From Phylloscopus collybita (taxonomy: Eukaryota; Chordata; Aves; Passeriformes; Phylloscopidae): a stretch of DNA of 64,000 nucleotides. Made by a program: the position numbers and the translations under genes. Under the pieces are notes generated by a model, which searched no databases, was not told the DNA's origin, and worked only from the letters and a program-made list of their open reading frames with translations. The stretch is from NCBI GenBank assembly GCA_027886175.1, contig JAJNNQ010000137.1:2794001-2858000 (forward strand), in the 5' to 3' direction. This document shows, one piece after another, positions 49,760 to 60,326 of this stretch (its first letter is position 1; the number at the start of each line of letters is the position of its first letter).

Positions 49760-50110
49760 CCATACTAAATGTGTCTGAGAGGCTGCAGAAGAGCAGACTG
49801 TGAACATCTGGGTGTACTCAGAGACAGGCCAGTCAGTCTAATGCCACAAGAGATGTTCTGCCAGGAACAGAAACACGTGTAGGTCCCCATTTGTGGGGAA
49901 TGAGGAAATAACCAGATAAGTCACCAGACCCAGTTATTTTCTCCTGACACGTGATGCTGCAAGAACCTGGGAGAAATCCTGAGGAAATTGCAAATAGCAA
50001 CTGTCAACCCACTTCAGGGTGGGAGTGAACAAATCTCCTTGAATAATGACAGAAAACCTTTCTTTTCAGTGAAATTCCCTGTTTATCCAACGGGCAGATT
50101 TATGACCAGG
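49760..50110 (+). repeat. Duplicated 5' regulatory flank of copy 2
   Basis: The stretch aligns with 58650-59229 upstream of copy 3 (shared words 'ggctgcagaagagcag', 'gggagaaatcctgagg' or 'gggagaaattctgagg', 'gaattccctgtttat' or close variants). It leads directly into the TATA box of module P1. It holds one unit where copy 3 holds two. Confidence 0.8.
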
Positions 50111-50117
50111 TATATAT
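50111..50117 (+). promoter_or_regulatory. TATA box, module P1 of copy 2
   Basis: TATATATT lies about 25-30 bp before the start of a block that ends in a consensus donor. The same element occurs at 59230 upstream of copy 3. Conservation of the TATA, the leader and the donor in both copies supports a real core promoter. Confidence 0.6.
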
Positions 50118-50139
50118 TGCACTGGGACTCCTGAAGGAT

Positions 50140-50210
50140 CAGCCAAGTGTTTCTCCAGGGAGAAGAAGAAAGGAACTCTTCGGCTGCCTGTTCTGAGACA
50201 CTGCTTCAAG
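50140..50210 (+). other. Predicted untranslated first exon P1, copy 2
   Basis: The block from about 50140 ends in 'ctgcttcaag' followed by gtaagat, a near-consensus splice donor at 50211. It contains no ATG-initiated long frame. The acceptor at 53347 before the coding exon is the natural partner, leaving a 3.1-kb 5' intron. The transcription start is estimated from TATA spacing. Confidence 0.55.
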
Positions 50211-50620
50211 GTAAGATCTTGCTCCTTTCTCACCATTTACTCCAATATTTCAAGTCTTTCCTAAAGTTTGGAATAAATATATACAGAGAAAGCCCACGCT
50301 GGAGTTGCTGAGTTCCAGCATTTGCTCTCCAAGGCGCAAGGAAAGTTTATGAATGCACTGAATTTTGCAGCTCTTAAACACTTTTTGTAAAGGAGGGCAA
50401 GGACAGAAGGAATGATTTGGGAAAGAATTTCAAGCCAAGTCACCTGGAAAATTAACATCAAACTGTTAAACAAGAAGGAGGGGTGAGTTTATTGAGCACC
50501 AAAACTCCACCCCATGGCCTTGCAAGAGGCCTCTGGACAAACACAGGTGGCTTAACCCCTGGACTAACTCCCTCTAAACCCTGTTTGGGAAATCTAACAA
50601 CTCTGCCTACTTGGAGATCA

Positions 50621-50627
50621 TATAAAA
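50621..50627 (+). promoter_or_regulatory. TATA box, module P2 of copy 2
   Basis: TATAAAA precedes a block conserved upstream of copy 3 ('gtctgagactgcagcagagg', 'tttgagagtcctct', 'tggggctg'). This suggests a second, downstream promoter for the same gene. Confidence 0.5.
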
Positions 50628-50649
50628 ACAGCTAGTCTGAGACTGCAGC

Positions 50650-50716
50650 AGAGGAATTTGAGAGTCCTCTACCACTTTGGGGCTGTGAGCAGAGTCCTGT
50701 GCTGCTCTTTCCTACG
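50650..50716 (+). other. Predicted alternative untranslated exon P2, copy 2
   Basis: The conserved block after the P2 TATA ends at 'cctacg' followed by gtaggt, a plausible donor at 50717. At the aligned place in copy 3 the GT is GC, so the P2 donor may work only in copy 2. Boundaries are inferred from TATA distance and donor fit. Confidence 0.4.
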
Positions 50717-51261
50717 GTAGGTTGGTTCCTATATATCTTAATAGTTAATATCTATTAAGTTAGATATTAACTTAGTCAAATATATTTTAAGCTCGTGGAG
50801 GGGGTCATGCAAAAGGACTTTTCAGGAACTTCTCTGCTTGATTTGGGGCAGCTAAGGGCATGCTCTGCAGAGTACTGTAAGAAGTCACCACTTGTTGTTC
50901 CTGTTCTTAGTTTCCAGCTTACTGGTCAGTGTTCCTGACCCGGGATTGCTAAAGAGAAAAAGGACCAGATGTCTTGTGTCACAGCCAAGGGTATATGTAG
51001 CTTAATATCCCAATGTCAGCTGAGAGGCAGGACCCCAAGTGGATCATTTGAGGTTCAATATTGGCTCTGACTGGAAGAGCTGCATGTCCCTGTGAAACTG
51101 GATGGGGCCAGAGACGTGCAGGAAGTGCAGCATTGCTGTTCTTTCTCTGCCCAATGCCCCCTGAGATTAAAGCCCAGCTCAGCATTGCAGAAGGCTGAGC
51201 AGAGTCCCTGCCCAGCTGCAGGTGTCTGCTGTGGGAAGGTGCTCAGAGCAGAAGGGAGTGA

Positions 51262-51510
51262 GAATGGCCTGAAACTGAGTCAGGGAAAATTTAAGCTGGA
51301 TATCAGAAAAGGTTTTTCCCCCAGAGGGTGGTTGAGCCATGAGACAGGGAAGTGGTCACATCACACCTGCCTGAGTACAAGATGTGTTTGTACAATACTC
51401 TCAGGCACATGGTGGGATTTCTGGGGCTGTCCTGAGCAGACCCAGAAGTTGGACTCAATGATCCTGATGGGTCCATTCCAACTCAGCATCTTCTGTGGTT
51501 CTATGAGATC
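51262..51510 (+). mobile_element. CR1 LINE 3' end in the 5' intron of copy 2
   Basis: A sense CR1: 'gaatggcctgaaactgagtc', 'agctggatatcagaaaagg', 'gttggactcaatgatcctg' and the end 'cttctgtggttctatga'. The aligned copy 3 sequence near 59995 lacks it, so it inserted after the copies separated. Confidence 0.9.
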
Positions 51511-51767
51511 ATGTTTGGAAGTAGGGGATTCCAGGCCCTGTTATGTTGCAGGATATTTTCTCCCGTGCCAGTGCAAAAGCTGAGCTCTTGACCAGCTGAG
51601 GCAGGTTGGAAAATGTGACCTTGTCCCAGTTCCATACCTCAGTTCCACGATAACTTTGCATTGAGAGCTGTTTAGGTGTTGGGTGGGTTTGGAACACCCC
51701 TCTGACAGACTATACCCCCACCATTGCCTCCTCTGGGCACCTAAAACCTATTTTAGATTTCACCCTC

Positions 51768-53270
51768 TCATGTTAAAAAAGGGAGATTTGCTCAAACCTT
51801 TAGTGTGTGTTCAGTCTGCCAGTGCCACATGAAAGCCAAAACCCTTCTGCCTTATCAGTCTGTTGGTGTCCTGTTGTGGGGACCCTTCACTGAGCAGTTC
51901 TCTGGGTTGGAGGGTTTGACTGATTTGTTCAGGGTCACACACCAACCAGAGAAACCCCTGCTGGGTCTCCACTGCCAGAAACTGCCAGCACCCCTGAAGG
52001 ACTAACTTTTAACTGTTTACAGAACAACACTATTGATAAAACTATGTCAGGTTAAGGTTTGAGGCTTGCCAGTGAAAGTATCTGACTGCAAAAAGATATT
52101 TAAAGCATGATACTAATTCACAACATACTAATAAGCTTTAATTCCCAACAAAAGCTGGTTTGAGGTAATAATTCAGCATGCAGAAAGTAGGATTCTTACC
52201 CAATAGGCATTCCTATGGGACAGAAGGCAGGTTCAGCCTATCAACCGATCCCAGAAGTTACAATGGAGTCTTCTGTCACGTCTCTCCATTTTTAATCCAC
52301 TTTTATACTATTTCTTTATTGTTAGGTGGGGTTTGCATGTAGTCATACATCTTTCTCAGTGAGGCGTTCTCATGCCTTGGGAGTGGATAGGTCAGTAAAG
52401 TACCTGAAGAAATATTGGGATGGGGACTGCAGCAGTCCAATGAGAGGAAGTTTGCCATGGTTGCTGATTCAGGAGCAGGACATCTTCATTTAGCTCCCAT
52501 AGTTTTCAGTTGCCATGCAGATTATCAGCTAGAAAATACCACTGAGGTGTCTCCTCTGCAAGGGTTTTGACAGAACCTGGCAGGAATGTGTAGGAATGCA
52601 CCCCCTACACCCCAGCAGGTGTTTTCTATTTAAGGGAAAGAGTTTCATCTTACCTTGGAACATGTAAGGAAGTTAAACTAGAACTTTCCATAGCCTTCTC
52701 ATTGTAAGTGGCTCAGTGCCAGCACAGGAGCACTGATTGGGCTTTGGAAGTGTACCTCAAAGCCTGTTGCCAGTTTCATTGGGCAAGGTGCCAAATAGCC
52801 CACCTGAACTATTGAGTACTAAAAGGACTGCACAAAGAGCTCAACTGCTTTTTTGGGACTGCCTTACCAGTGTCAGAGTGCTCTCTACGCTCTGTTCGGC
52901 GTACATTTCTTTGTTTGATGATGTTTATTGTTTTCTTCATTTATTAAAACCTTTTATTTTACAAAGCATGTCCAGAGAAGTTGTCTCGCTATTATTAAAC
53001 CTTTCTGAAAAGTGCAGGACACCCTCAGAGACTTGATAAATCTTCACATGTCTCATTCTACTCTGGACACATGCCAAGATTTTATCAGCCATGGTGTCTC
53101 CACTCCACCTGCTGTTTAGGCTGACCTTAGGTTTATTCCTCCTTGTGTGTGGGAGGCCGGGTATGCTGACTGTTTCATCCAGGGAGGAACAACTGTATTT
53201 TCCCCTGTAACTTCTCTACCATTATCCTTTCAACCCCAGTCATCTCCCTGCATAACCCTATAGCACTGAT
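51768..53270. mobile_element. 1.5-kb copy-2-specific insertion, LTR-like
   Basis: Sequence on either side aligns with a continuous stretch of copy 3 (about 60160-60190), so this block is extra in copy 2 or lost from copy 3. Its AT-rich end with 'attaaaccttttattttac' and 'gctctgttcggcgtac' resembles avian LTR sequence. I could not define paired LTRs, target-site duplication or any retroviral gene, so the class is tentative. Confidence 0.4.
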
Positions 53271-53347
53271 GATCTTCCAGATCCAGGAGCTCAGAAGTTC
53301 CCCCTCCTTTGTCTCTCATAGTCCCCTCCTCTGTATTTGCCTTCCAG

Positions 53348-55344
53348 GGGAGCAAGAGCCCTCCACTTGAAATCCTCACACGATGCTGTGGCTGCTGCTG
53401 CTGCAGGTGTTGGCGAGCTGCCTCTGGCTGGGGCACAGCGAGGTTGTGAAGTCCTTTGAAACTTCATGTCCTCAGTTTTTTTTCCGAGAGATCCCCCCAA
53501 ATGAAGCCCTGGAGCCGCAGAAACCAGCCTGGATCTGCCAGCGCTACAAGAACCAGTATTACTTTGCCACCCTGTACGACAGGAAGATGCGTATTCCTGT
53601 CTACTCTGCTTACATCTACCAGCCTGGACCTGGCAAAAGACCTAAAACATGGCTGGTTGAGCCCCAGGTGAGTGTCTCTCTTACAGCACATCAGCCTCTA
53701 GTCATTAAAAGCAGAATTAAAATACCCATTTCTATTTTGTCCCACCCCTCCACACACATGCAAATGGACACGCTGGACGGGATTCTCCTCGTTTTACTTC
53801 AAACACCTTCATCACATGATTCCTCTGATGCATCTGAGACATCAGCAGGAGAATGAGATGAATCATATCCCAAAGGTGCCCAGTTTTTAGCATTGACCTG
53901 ACAGGAATGGTAAATCAAACTACTTTGCATTACATGACAAAGCCAAATGATTCCCCTCCCTGTGCCCTGCTGTGGTGGGTGACCAAGTGATGGGCAAATA
54001 CATCCAACAGCAGCTTAATTTGAGGAATCAATGGTCCAGCTGGGCTCTGATCCCCACTTTGCTCTGAGCTGTTTTGTCATCCCTAACAGAGCTTATCTGC
54101 TCCCAGTGAGGAGTCAAACAGGCTTTGTGAGTGGCGTGACAGAAGTGAGGAGAAACTCAGATGGGGGTGAGATGGTCCAGGGACAAAGCCTAGGCAGACA
54201 CAAGCCCTGGCTGATGAGAGGGTCAGGTTAACTGTGGAGGGATTTCTGGGGTGATATTTCAGGCAATGAAAAGTGAGGAGCATCAGTGTCAGTCCAGTCA
54301 GAAGGGCGTGATCTCCATCCATGGGCAGTGACCCCTGAGCACCTTTGGCTCAGGCTTCGTTCAGAAGGATCCACCAGACAGATGGAACTCCACAAACTAC
54401 AGAGCTCTCCCAGATGTCTTTCAGACTAACTACAGAACTTTAGGAAAACAGGCCAAGAAAATAAAGGACACAAAAAGAGGAAATTCATGTCATTGATAAG
54501 GATAGAGTGGCAGGATTGATTTAAGTGAAAATGAACCACAAAGGAAACCCATATGCAGTGGTCCAAAGGAAAGCTATATATAATGCATTGAATGTGAAAT
54601 GAATTTCTGAAATAAAAAAAACCAAAAACATTTGCATTTGTTCCTCATAGGAACTCAAGCAACTAATCTGGTATTGTACCACATCAGGACCAGACAAAAA
54701 ATGGGATCTTGACTCTCAGAGACTTCTGCTCTAGGGAAATCTGTTCCATAATCCCCATCCCCAATACTAACACCATTTCCTCTTCTTTTCTTGTCAAGCT
54801 GATTGGCCCAGTTTATCCCAAAACTATGGAAAAAGAGTGGACACTCTTAAATCGATACAATGTCAGCTTAGAGAAACTCAGCCAGAGCCAGGCTATCCTT
54901 CATGACTACAAGAACCTGACGGGTTTGAACCGGGGCCATTTGAACCCCAATGGCCACCACGATGACTACAGCAGCAGGGTGGCTACCTTCACCCTCACCA
55001 ACATAGTGCCCCAGGATGAGAAACTCAACGGCGGCGCCTGGAACAACTACGAGCAGCAAACGATGATCAGGAGGACCCAGGGCTGTCAAACCACCTATGT
55101 CATCGTGGGTGCTGTGCCTGGGAACAACTACATTGCCAAGGGGAGGGTTAATAAACCCAGCCACCTCTGGTCAGCCGCCTGCTGTGTGGTGGACAACAAC
55201 TACATAAAGGCTTGGGCGGTCATCGCTGAGAATGACAAGAACCAGGTTGAGCTCCTCACGCTGGGGGAGCTGGAGGACATGTTAAGTGAGCTCTATGGGA
55301 GGGGACAGGTTTCCCTGTTTGACAGTGACTGTCCCCGAGAATAA
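53348..55344 (+). CDS. ENDOD1-like: ENDOD1-like endonuclease copy 2 (coding exons 53383-53667 and 54799-55344)
   Basis: This is a predicted secreted or luminal DNA/RNA non-specific endonuclease of 276 residues. The coding exon follows acceptor ...ttgccttccag at 53347 and opens at the ATG at 53383. Residues 1-19 form a signal peptide with a Leu-rich core and GHS before the cleavage site. C29 and C52 probably form a disulfide. Exon 1 ends in phase 0 (gtgagt at 53668). Exon 2 starts after ttgtcaag at 54798. The nuclease core holds N-R-G-H (residues 139-142), N172 in LNGGAW and E180, matching the general base, metal Asn and Glu of Serratia-type nucleases. Two N-glycosylation sequons are seen. Of the three copies it is the best candidate for an active enzyme. 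The substrate and tissue are not readable from sequence. Confidence 0.9.
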
Positions 55345-55387
55345 GCCTCACATCCTGGGTGGAACAGGCTCAGGAGCTTTTGTCACA

Positions 55388-55935
55388 TGTCATAGAATCA
55401 CATAGTCAATGTTTTGGGCTGGAAGGAATTTCAAAGACTATCCATGTAGTCTCAGCTCTCGTGCCATGAGCAGGGACACCTTCCACTATCCTCGGTGGCT
55501 CCAAGCCCTGTCCAACCTAGCTTTGAACAATTCCAGGGATGAAGCAACCACAACTTCTCTGGACAACCTGTGCCAGGGCCTTACCACTCTCACAGTAAAG
55601 AATTTTTTCTTAACATCTAATCTAACCCCACCTGCTTTCAGTTTAAAGCCATTCCCTCTTGTCCTGTCACTCCATACCCTTGTCCAAAGTCCCTCTCTCT
55701 TTTAAAACCCTTTAGATAATGGAATTATCCCAAGAGCCTTCTTTCCTCTAGGCTCTCACTTTCAGCTCTCTCACCCTCTCTCCACAGCAGATATGCTCTA
55801 GCTCTTGGAGCATCTTTGTGGCTTCCTCTGGACTCCATTCCAACAGTTTTGTGTCCTTCTTCTGTTGTGGATCCCAGACCTGGAGGCAGCACTGCAGGTG
55901 GGGTCTCACCAGAACAGAGAGGGACAGATGGGCTG
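55388..55935 (-). mobile_element. CR1 LINE in the 3' flank of copy 2
   Basis: A reverse CR1 from 'catagaatcacatagtcaat' through 'gggacaccttccactatcc', 'tcttaacatctaatctaacc' and 'ggaggcagcactgcaggtgg' to about 55935. It sits at the same distance from the stop as in copies 1 and 3, and would fall in the 3' untranslated region if the signal at 56152 is used. Confidence 0.9.
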
Positions 55936-56151
55936 TAGAGGGGAACAAGACAACCTAAGACTCCCAGAGGCCTGTGATTCATTTCCAGGGAGGTCTGAGA
56001 GACTTCACATGATATCTAATTTCCATTAGGAAGTGAGAAACCTGTCTTCAGATCAGGGAAATTTATCCATGAAAGGGTACCCACTGCCATGTACTTACAG
56101 AGTAGTTTAGAGACTAACATAACAATTTCTATGCCAAGTGTGTAATTTACT

Positions 56152-56157
56152 AATAAA
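56152..56157 (+). terminator. Candidate polyadenylation signal, copy 2
   Basis: AATAAA lies about 810 bp after the stop, with a TG/T-rich stretch (ctgatttttgttgttcc) about 25-40 bp downstream, as expected of a cleavage region. This would put the CR1 inside the 3' untranslated region. Confidence 0.45.
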
Positions 56158-56159
56158 AC

Positions 56160-57104
56160 CTTGTGAAAATTTATGTATCTTCTGATTTTTGTTGTTCCTC
56201 TTGACCATGAACATTTAGGGATCTTGGGTGGGGGCGGGTCCCTTTCCCTTGAGCGTGGTTTTGTGAGCAGAATGGGAGCTTCAGGCAAAGGTTAATAGAG
56301 AAACCTCCCTGTTGAGTCATGAGCTGCAGAAAGGACCCCCTTTTTTGGTAGGCTCCTTCTTAGGGAGCTGTCTGGGTTCAGCTGAATCCAATCTTAGCCC
56401 CAGATTTTGTCAATTGTTTATGTCTAAAGGATTATATAGCTGTAATTGAAACTTCATACAACTTGTCCCACAGGTCTGAGGATTGCAAACCATACATATT
56501 TACATAATTATATATGATTTATGATGATAATGATAAGGCAAAAATATGTTAATCAGAATTATTTAGTATGGAAGCTATAACTACTAGTATGGTATTGTGT
56601 ACTATGAAGCAGTATTGAAGCAAATATATTAAAGCAGTTGTACTAAACCCAGCAAAAACAATTAAGTTGAGATTGGAGTTACTTACCCATGCCAAAGGTC
56701 AAATGACCATTTAACCATTGTCAAATCTCTGGCTCAGCCCCAAGAAGTGACCTTGAGAGGCATCTCCACTCCAAGGAGGAATCTCCACACACACACACAC
56801 ACACACACACACTTCAGGAAGGTGTGTGTCAGTGCGTGCAAGAGCTAAAGAGAGCAAAAGTCAGTCTCTACTTCACATCAGCAGTGATGTTCAGGCACTT
56901 TCTGGGAAGCAGGGCTTCAGCACAATTAATGATTCCTCCTCTTGCCCAGTCCCATCCCCTTTGATGTGGGCAGGAATGTCAGCACTGCTCAGCAGTAGCC
57001 AAAACACTGGTCTGTTATCAACACCCTTCCAGCTACCAATGCAAACACAGCACTGTAAGGACTGGGAAATTTACCTTGGTGAGACCCAATACAAGTGTTC
57101 ACAT
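56160..57104. other. No gene seen; CA microsatellite
   Basis: AT-rich DNA between the copy 2 3' end and an LTR-like fragment. It contains only the CA repeat at 56788 and short frames. Confidence 0.5.
56788..56812. repeat. (CA)n microsatellite
   Basis: About 12-13 uninterrupted CA units. Confidence 0.95.
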
Positions 57105-57720
57105 TAAAGTTTTCAGTGCTGGAGTGCAGGGTCACCTCTTATATAAACTACAAGGTGGCTTCCCACTGAAATTTCCACCACCGGTAATGTCACAGGGCCC
57201 AGAAATGTCACACCCCTGTAGGACATCAGGTGTCCAAACACAATCAGAGGATGCCACAACACCCAAACAAGTGTCAGCATCAGACTCCATTTACTTCTAC
57301 TATTAATGGGCATGAACAAAGTGGGCCAGCTCACACAAGATATCCCCAAGGATCCAGCAACGAGACTTGCAACTTTGATGTCCTCACTCTTGATCCTTTG
57401 GGGGTGGGGGCCAGCACAACAAAGAGTTCAACAGGTTCTGTGCATTCAGGATTATGTGGGATTGCCCCACGTTTCCCTTGGGATGGGTTTTACACTGTGT
57501 CATGCAGCACTGGGGAGCTGCGGACACTTTGGGGGTCCTTGATTGTTTATGGCCTCTTCTAATGATGTGACCACTGTTTGGCTCTGCTTTATGTCAATTG
57601 CTTTATGTCAGTTCCTCAGCAGAAAGGAGGAATCTGCCACACCTCCAGAAAATCTGCTGCTTCTTGGTCATCTCCCTCACCCTGGCTAAACCCCACTTGG
57701 CTTAAGTCATGCGTCCCTGG
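57105..57720. mobile_element. Possible LTR-derived repeat (copy c)
   Basis: The first part aligns with 48733-48860, and the second part (about 57370-57570) shares diverged words with 43300-43540. A dispersed, rearranged repeat shared by three places fits an old LTR family; no coding remnant was seen and the family is not named. Confidence 0.4.
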
Positions 57721-57896
57721 TTAACAAAGACAAAAAACCCCACAGGCCTCAACCAGTTTGTTTAAACAAATTTTGGTCTAACATGCTTTTCTGGATATTT
57801 CTGGTTGTAACAACCAACTCATCATTCAATTATTCCTGGACTTCTGGAATGGAAGAAAATTAGTCCAGTTTTGTTCTGAGTGAATGAATGATCATT

Positions 57897-58149
57897 AAAT
57901 CACAGAACATTTTGGATGGGAAAGGACCTTAATGACCAGCTAGTTCCACACCCTTCCATGGGCAGGGACACCCTCCACTATCCCAGGCTGCGCCAAGCCC
58001 TGTCCAACCTGGCCTTGGACACTTCCAGGGATGGGGCAATCTCATTCTGTGGGTAACCTGTGCTGGGTCTTCACCACCCTCAGAGTAACAGATATCTTCT
58101 GAATGTCCAATCTAAACCTACACTCCTTCCATTTCAAGCTGTTTCCCAA
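57897..58149 (-). mobile_element. CR1 LINE, left half, interrupted
   Basis: A reverse CR1 starting at 'aaatcacagaacattttgg' and continuing through 'gggcagggacaccctccac' to 'ttccatttcaagctgtttcc', where it is broken by foreign sequence. The continuation resumes at about 58503. Confidence 0.88.
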
Positions 58150-58502
58150 CCCACCTAACAGTTACCTGGGAAGACAAAGCCCACCACTCCAGATGGCCCC
58201 TCCCTCCTCCTTCTTCCCCTCCCTTTATATGCTCAGCATGATGTCACCTGGTCTGGAATATCCCTCTGGTCAGCTGGGGTCACCTGTCCTGGATGTGTCT
58301 CCTCCCAACCTCCCAAGTAGCCTCAGACTACTTGCCAGCCTGGCAGTCCAAAAAGCAGAAAAGGCCTTGGTTCTGTGAAAGCTCTGCCCAGCAATAACAA
58401 AAACATCTCTGTGGTTTCAACTCTGTGTTCAGCACAATTCCAAACACAGCCCCATACCTGCCACTGGCAAGAAAATGAACTCTGAACCCAGCACAGCTAT
58501 AT
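58150..58502 (+). mobile_element. Probable solo LTR nested in the CR1
   Basis: This 0.35-kb block separates the two halves of one CR1. It contains 'ccctttatatgctcagcatg' (TATA-like), 'cagcaataacaaaaacatc' (AATAA-like), 'ggtttcaactctgtgttcag' and a 3' end 'tgaacccagcacagc', features that fit a passerine retroviral LTR. No internal genes are present. Exact edges and target-site duplication are not resolved. Confidence 0.55.
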
Positions 58503-58612
58503 CTCCATGCCCTTGTCCACAGTCCTTCTCTCCAGCTCTCCTGTAGACTCCTTAAGTGCTGGCAGGTGCTCTGAGCTACCCCCAGAGCCTTCTCCTTCCC
58601 AAGCTGCTGGCA
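58503..58612 (-). mobile_element. CR1 LINE, right half
   Basis: The CR1 resumes at 'tctccatgcccttgtccac' and continues with 'ttctctccagctctcctgtag' and 'cagagccttctccttccc', which is the segment that should follow the left half after a few bases. Confidence 0.85.
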
Positions 58613-58863
58613 TGAAGCTGTTACAAAGCCAGGCCAACCAGGCAAGACGGTATTTGTAGCCTGTCCATAGGAATGATGTTATGGTAGGCTGCAGAAGAGC
58701 AGCCTGTGAATATCTGAGTGTCCTCAGGGACAGGCCAGTCCATCTAATGCCACCAGAGCTGTTCTGTTGGGGACAGAAACATGTGTAGGTGCTGCAGCAG
58801 CAGCAGCTGCAGCTGGTGGGATTGATGAAATGATCAAGGAAGCCACCAGACCCTGTTAACTGC

Positions 58864-59238
58864 TCCTGACATACCATGCTGCAAGTCAGCAAATCTGGGA
58901 GAAATTCTGAGGAAACTGTAACAAACAACAGTCAACCCAACTCCGGGTAGGTATGAACAAACTCCCCTAAATAAAATTAGAAAGCTTCCCTTTTCTGTGG
59001 AATTCCCTGTTTATAAGAAAGGGCAAATTTGTGACTGTGTATATACTTAACTGATCCAGACATACCATGCTGCAAATCAGCAAATTTGGGAGATATTCTG
59101 AGGAAAGTGTGACAAATAACTGTCCACACATTTCAGGATGGGTGTGAATAAAACCCCTGAATAAAATTAGAAAACTTCTCTTTTCTGTGCATTTCCCTGT
59201 TTATAAGAAGAGGCAAATTAGTGACTGGGTATATATTG
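58864..59238 (+). repeat. 191-bp tandem duplication upstream of the copy 3 promoter
   Basis: 'cataccatgctgcaa' recurs 191 bp apart (about 58870 and 59061), and everything between aligns, including 'aataaaattagaaa', 'ccctgtttataagaa' and the TATA region. The first unit ends in a weakened TATATACTT, the second in TATATATTG used by P1. Copy 2 has a single unit. Confidence 0.9.
59230..59236 (+). promoter_or_regulatory. TATA box, module P1 of copy 3
   Basis: TATATAT at the same distance before the leader block as in copy 2 (50111). It is preceded by the 191-bp duplicated element. Confidence 0.6.
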
Positions 59239-59259
59239 CAGTGGCACTCCTGAGGATTC

Positions 59260-59329
59260 AAACAGGCCTTTCTCCAGGGAGAAGACAGAACGAACCATTC
59301 TGCTGCCAGTTCTGAGACTTTGCTTCCAG
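59260..59329 (+). other. Predicted untranslated first exon P1, copy 3
   Basis: The leader ends at 'tgcttccag' before gtaagct (donor at 59330), a stronger donor match than in copy 2. The partner acceptor is at 60326, giving a 5' intron of about 1 kb. Confidence 0.55.
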
Positions 59330-59724
59330 GTAAGCTCTTGCTCCTTCCTCACCATTGACTCCAATATTCAGTCTTTCCTGAGCTTTAGAATAAATATATA
59401 GAGACAATGCCTAGGCTGGAGAGGCAGAGCTCCAAAGAGCAATCAGAGCTTATGCATGCACTGAATTTTGCAGCACTTTAGTATTTTCTGTCAGTCAGGA
59501 GGGCAAGGACAGAAGGAATGATTTGGGAAAGCAACTCAAGCCAACTCACCTGAAAATCAACATCAAAACATTGAATAAGAAGGAATCAGGAAATAATTGA
59601 GTACCAAAACTCCACCCATGACCTTTCAAAAAACTCTACAAAAACAGAAGTGCAGTCTGAACTAAACACTGCTTGGGAAATCTAACAACTATCTTTTCTT
59701 ATCATATCTTTATATGGGACAGCA

Positions 59725-59730
59725 TATAAA
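59725..59730 (+). promoter_or_regulatory. TATA box, module P2 of copy 3
   Basis: TATAAA precedes the same conserved leader block as P2 of copy 2. The donor-like GT at the end of that block in copy 2 is changed to GC here, so use of P2 in copy 3 is less certain. Confidence 0.45.
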
Positions 59731-60326
59731 CCCAGACAGTCTGAGACTGCAGCAGAGGCATTTGAGAGTCCTCTGCCGCTCTGGGGCTGCGAACAGAATC
59801 TTGTGTTGCTCTTTCTCACAGCAGATGTTTGCTATATATCATTTAAGTTAGATATTATGGTAGTTAGAAACATTTTAATTCTTTCCTTGCCCAATGCCCC
59901 ATGCGACTGAAGCCCAGCTCAGCATTACACGAGGCTGAGCAGAGTCCCTGCCCAGCTGCAGGTGTGTGCTGTGGGAAAATGCTCAAAGCAGGAGGGAGGT
60001 GGGAAAAGTTGACCTTGTCCCAGGGCTGTGCCTCAGTTGCAAGCTCACGTTGCTGTGAGAGCTGATTACACTCGTGGTGGGTTTGGCTCCTTACTCCTAC
60101 AGGCTGAGTTCTCCCACTGCTGCATCCTCTGGGCAACCAAACCCTTTTTTAGGTTTCACCCTTATTCCCTTTATGATTTTTCCATATCCGGAGGACAGAA
60201 ATGACTCCTTTCCTGGTCTCTCATGATCCATACCTCTGCCAGCTCTGTCCCCCTGCACAAAAAGGCTCCAGGCCATGACCAGCTCTCTCCAAGCTGAGTG
60301 TCCCTCTGCATTTATTTGCCTTCCAG

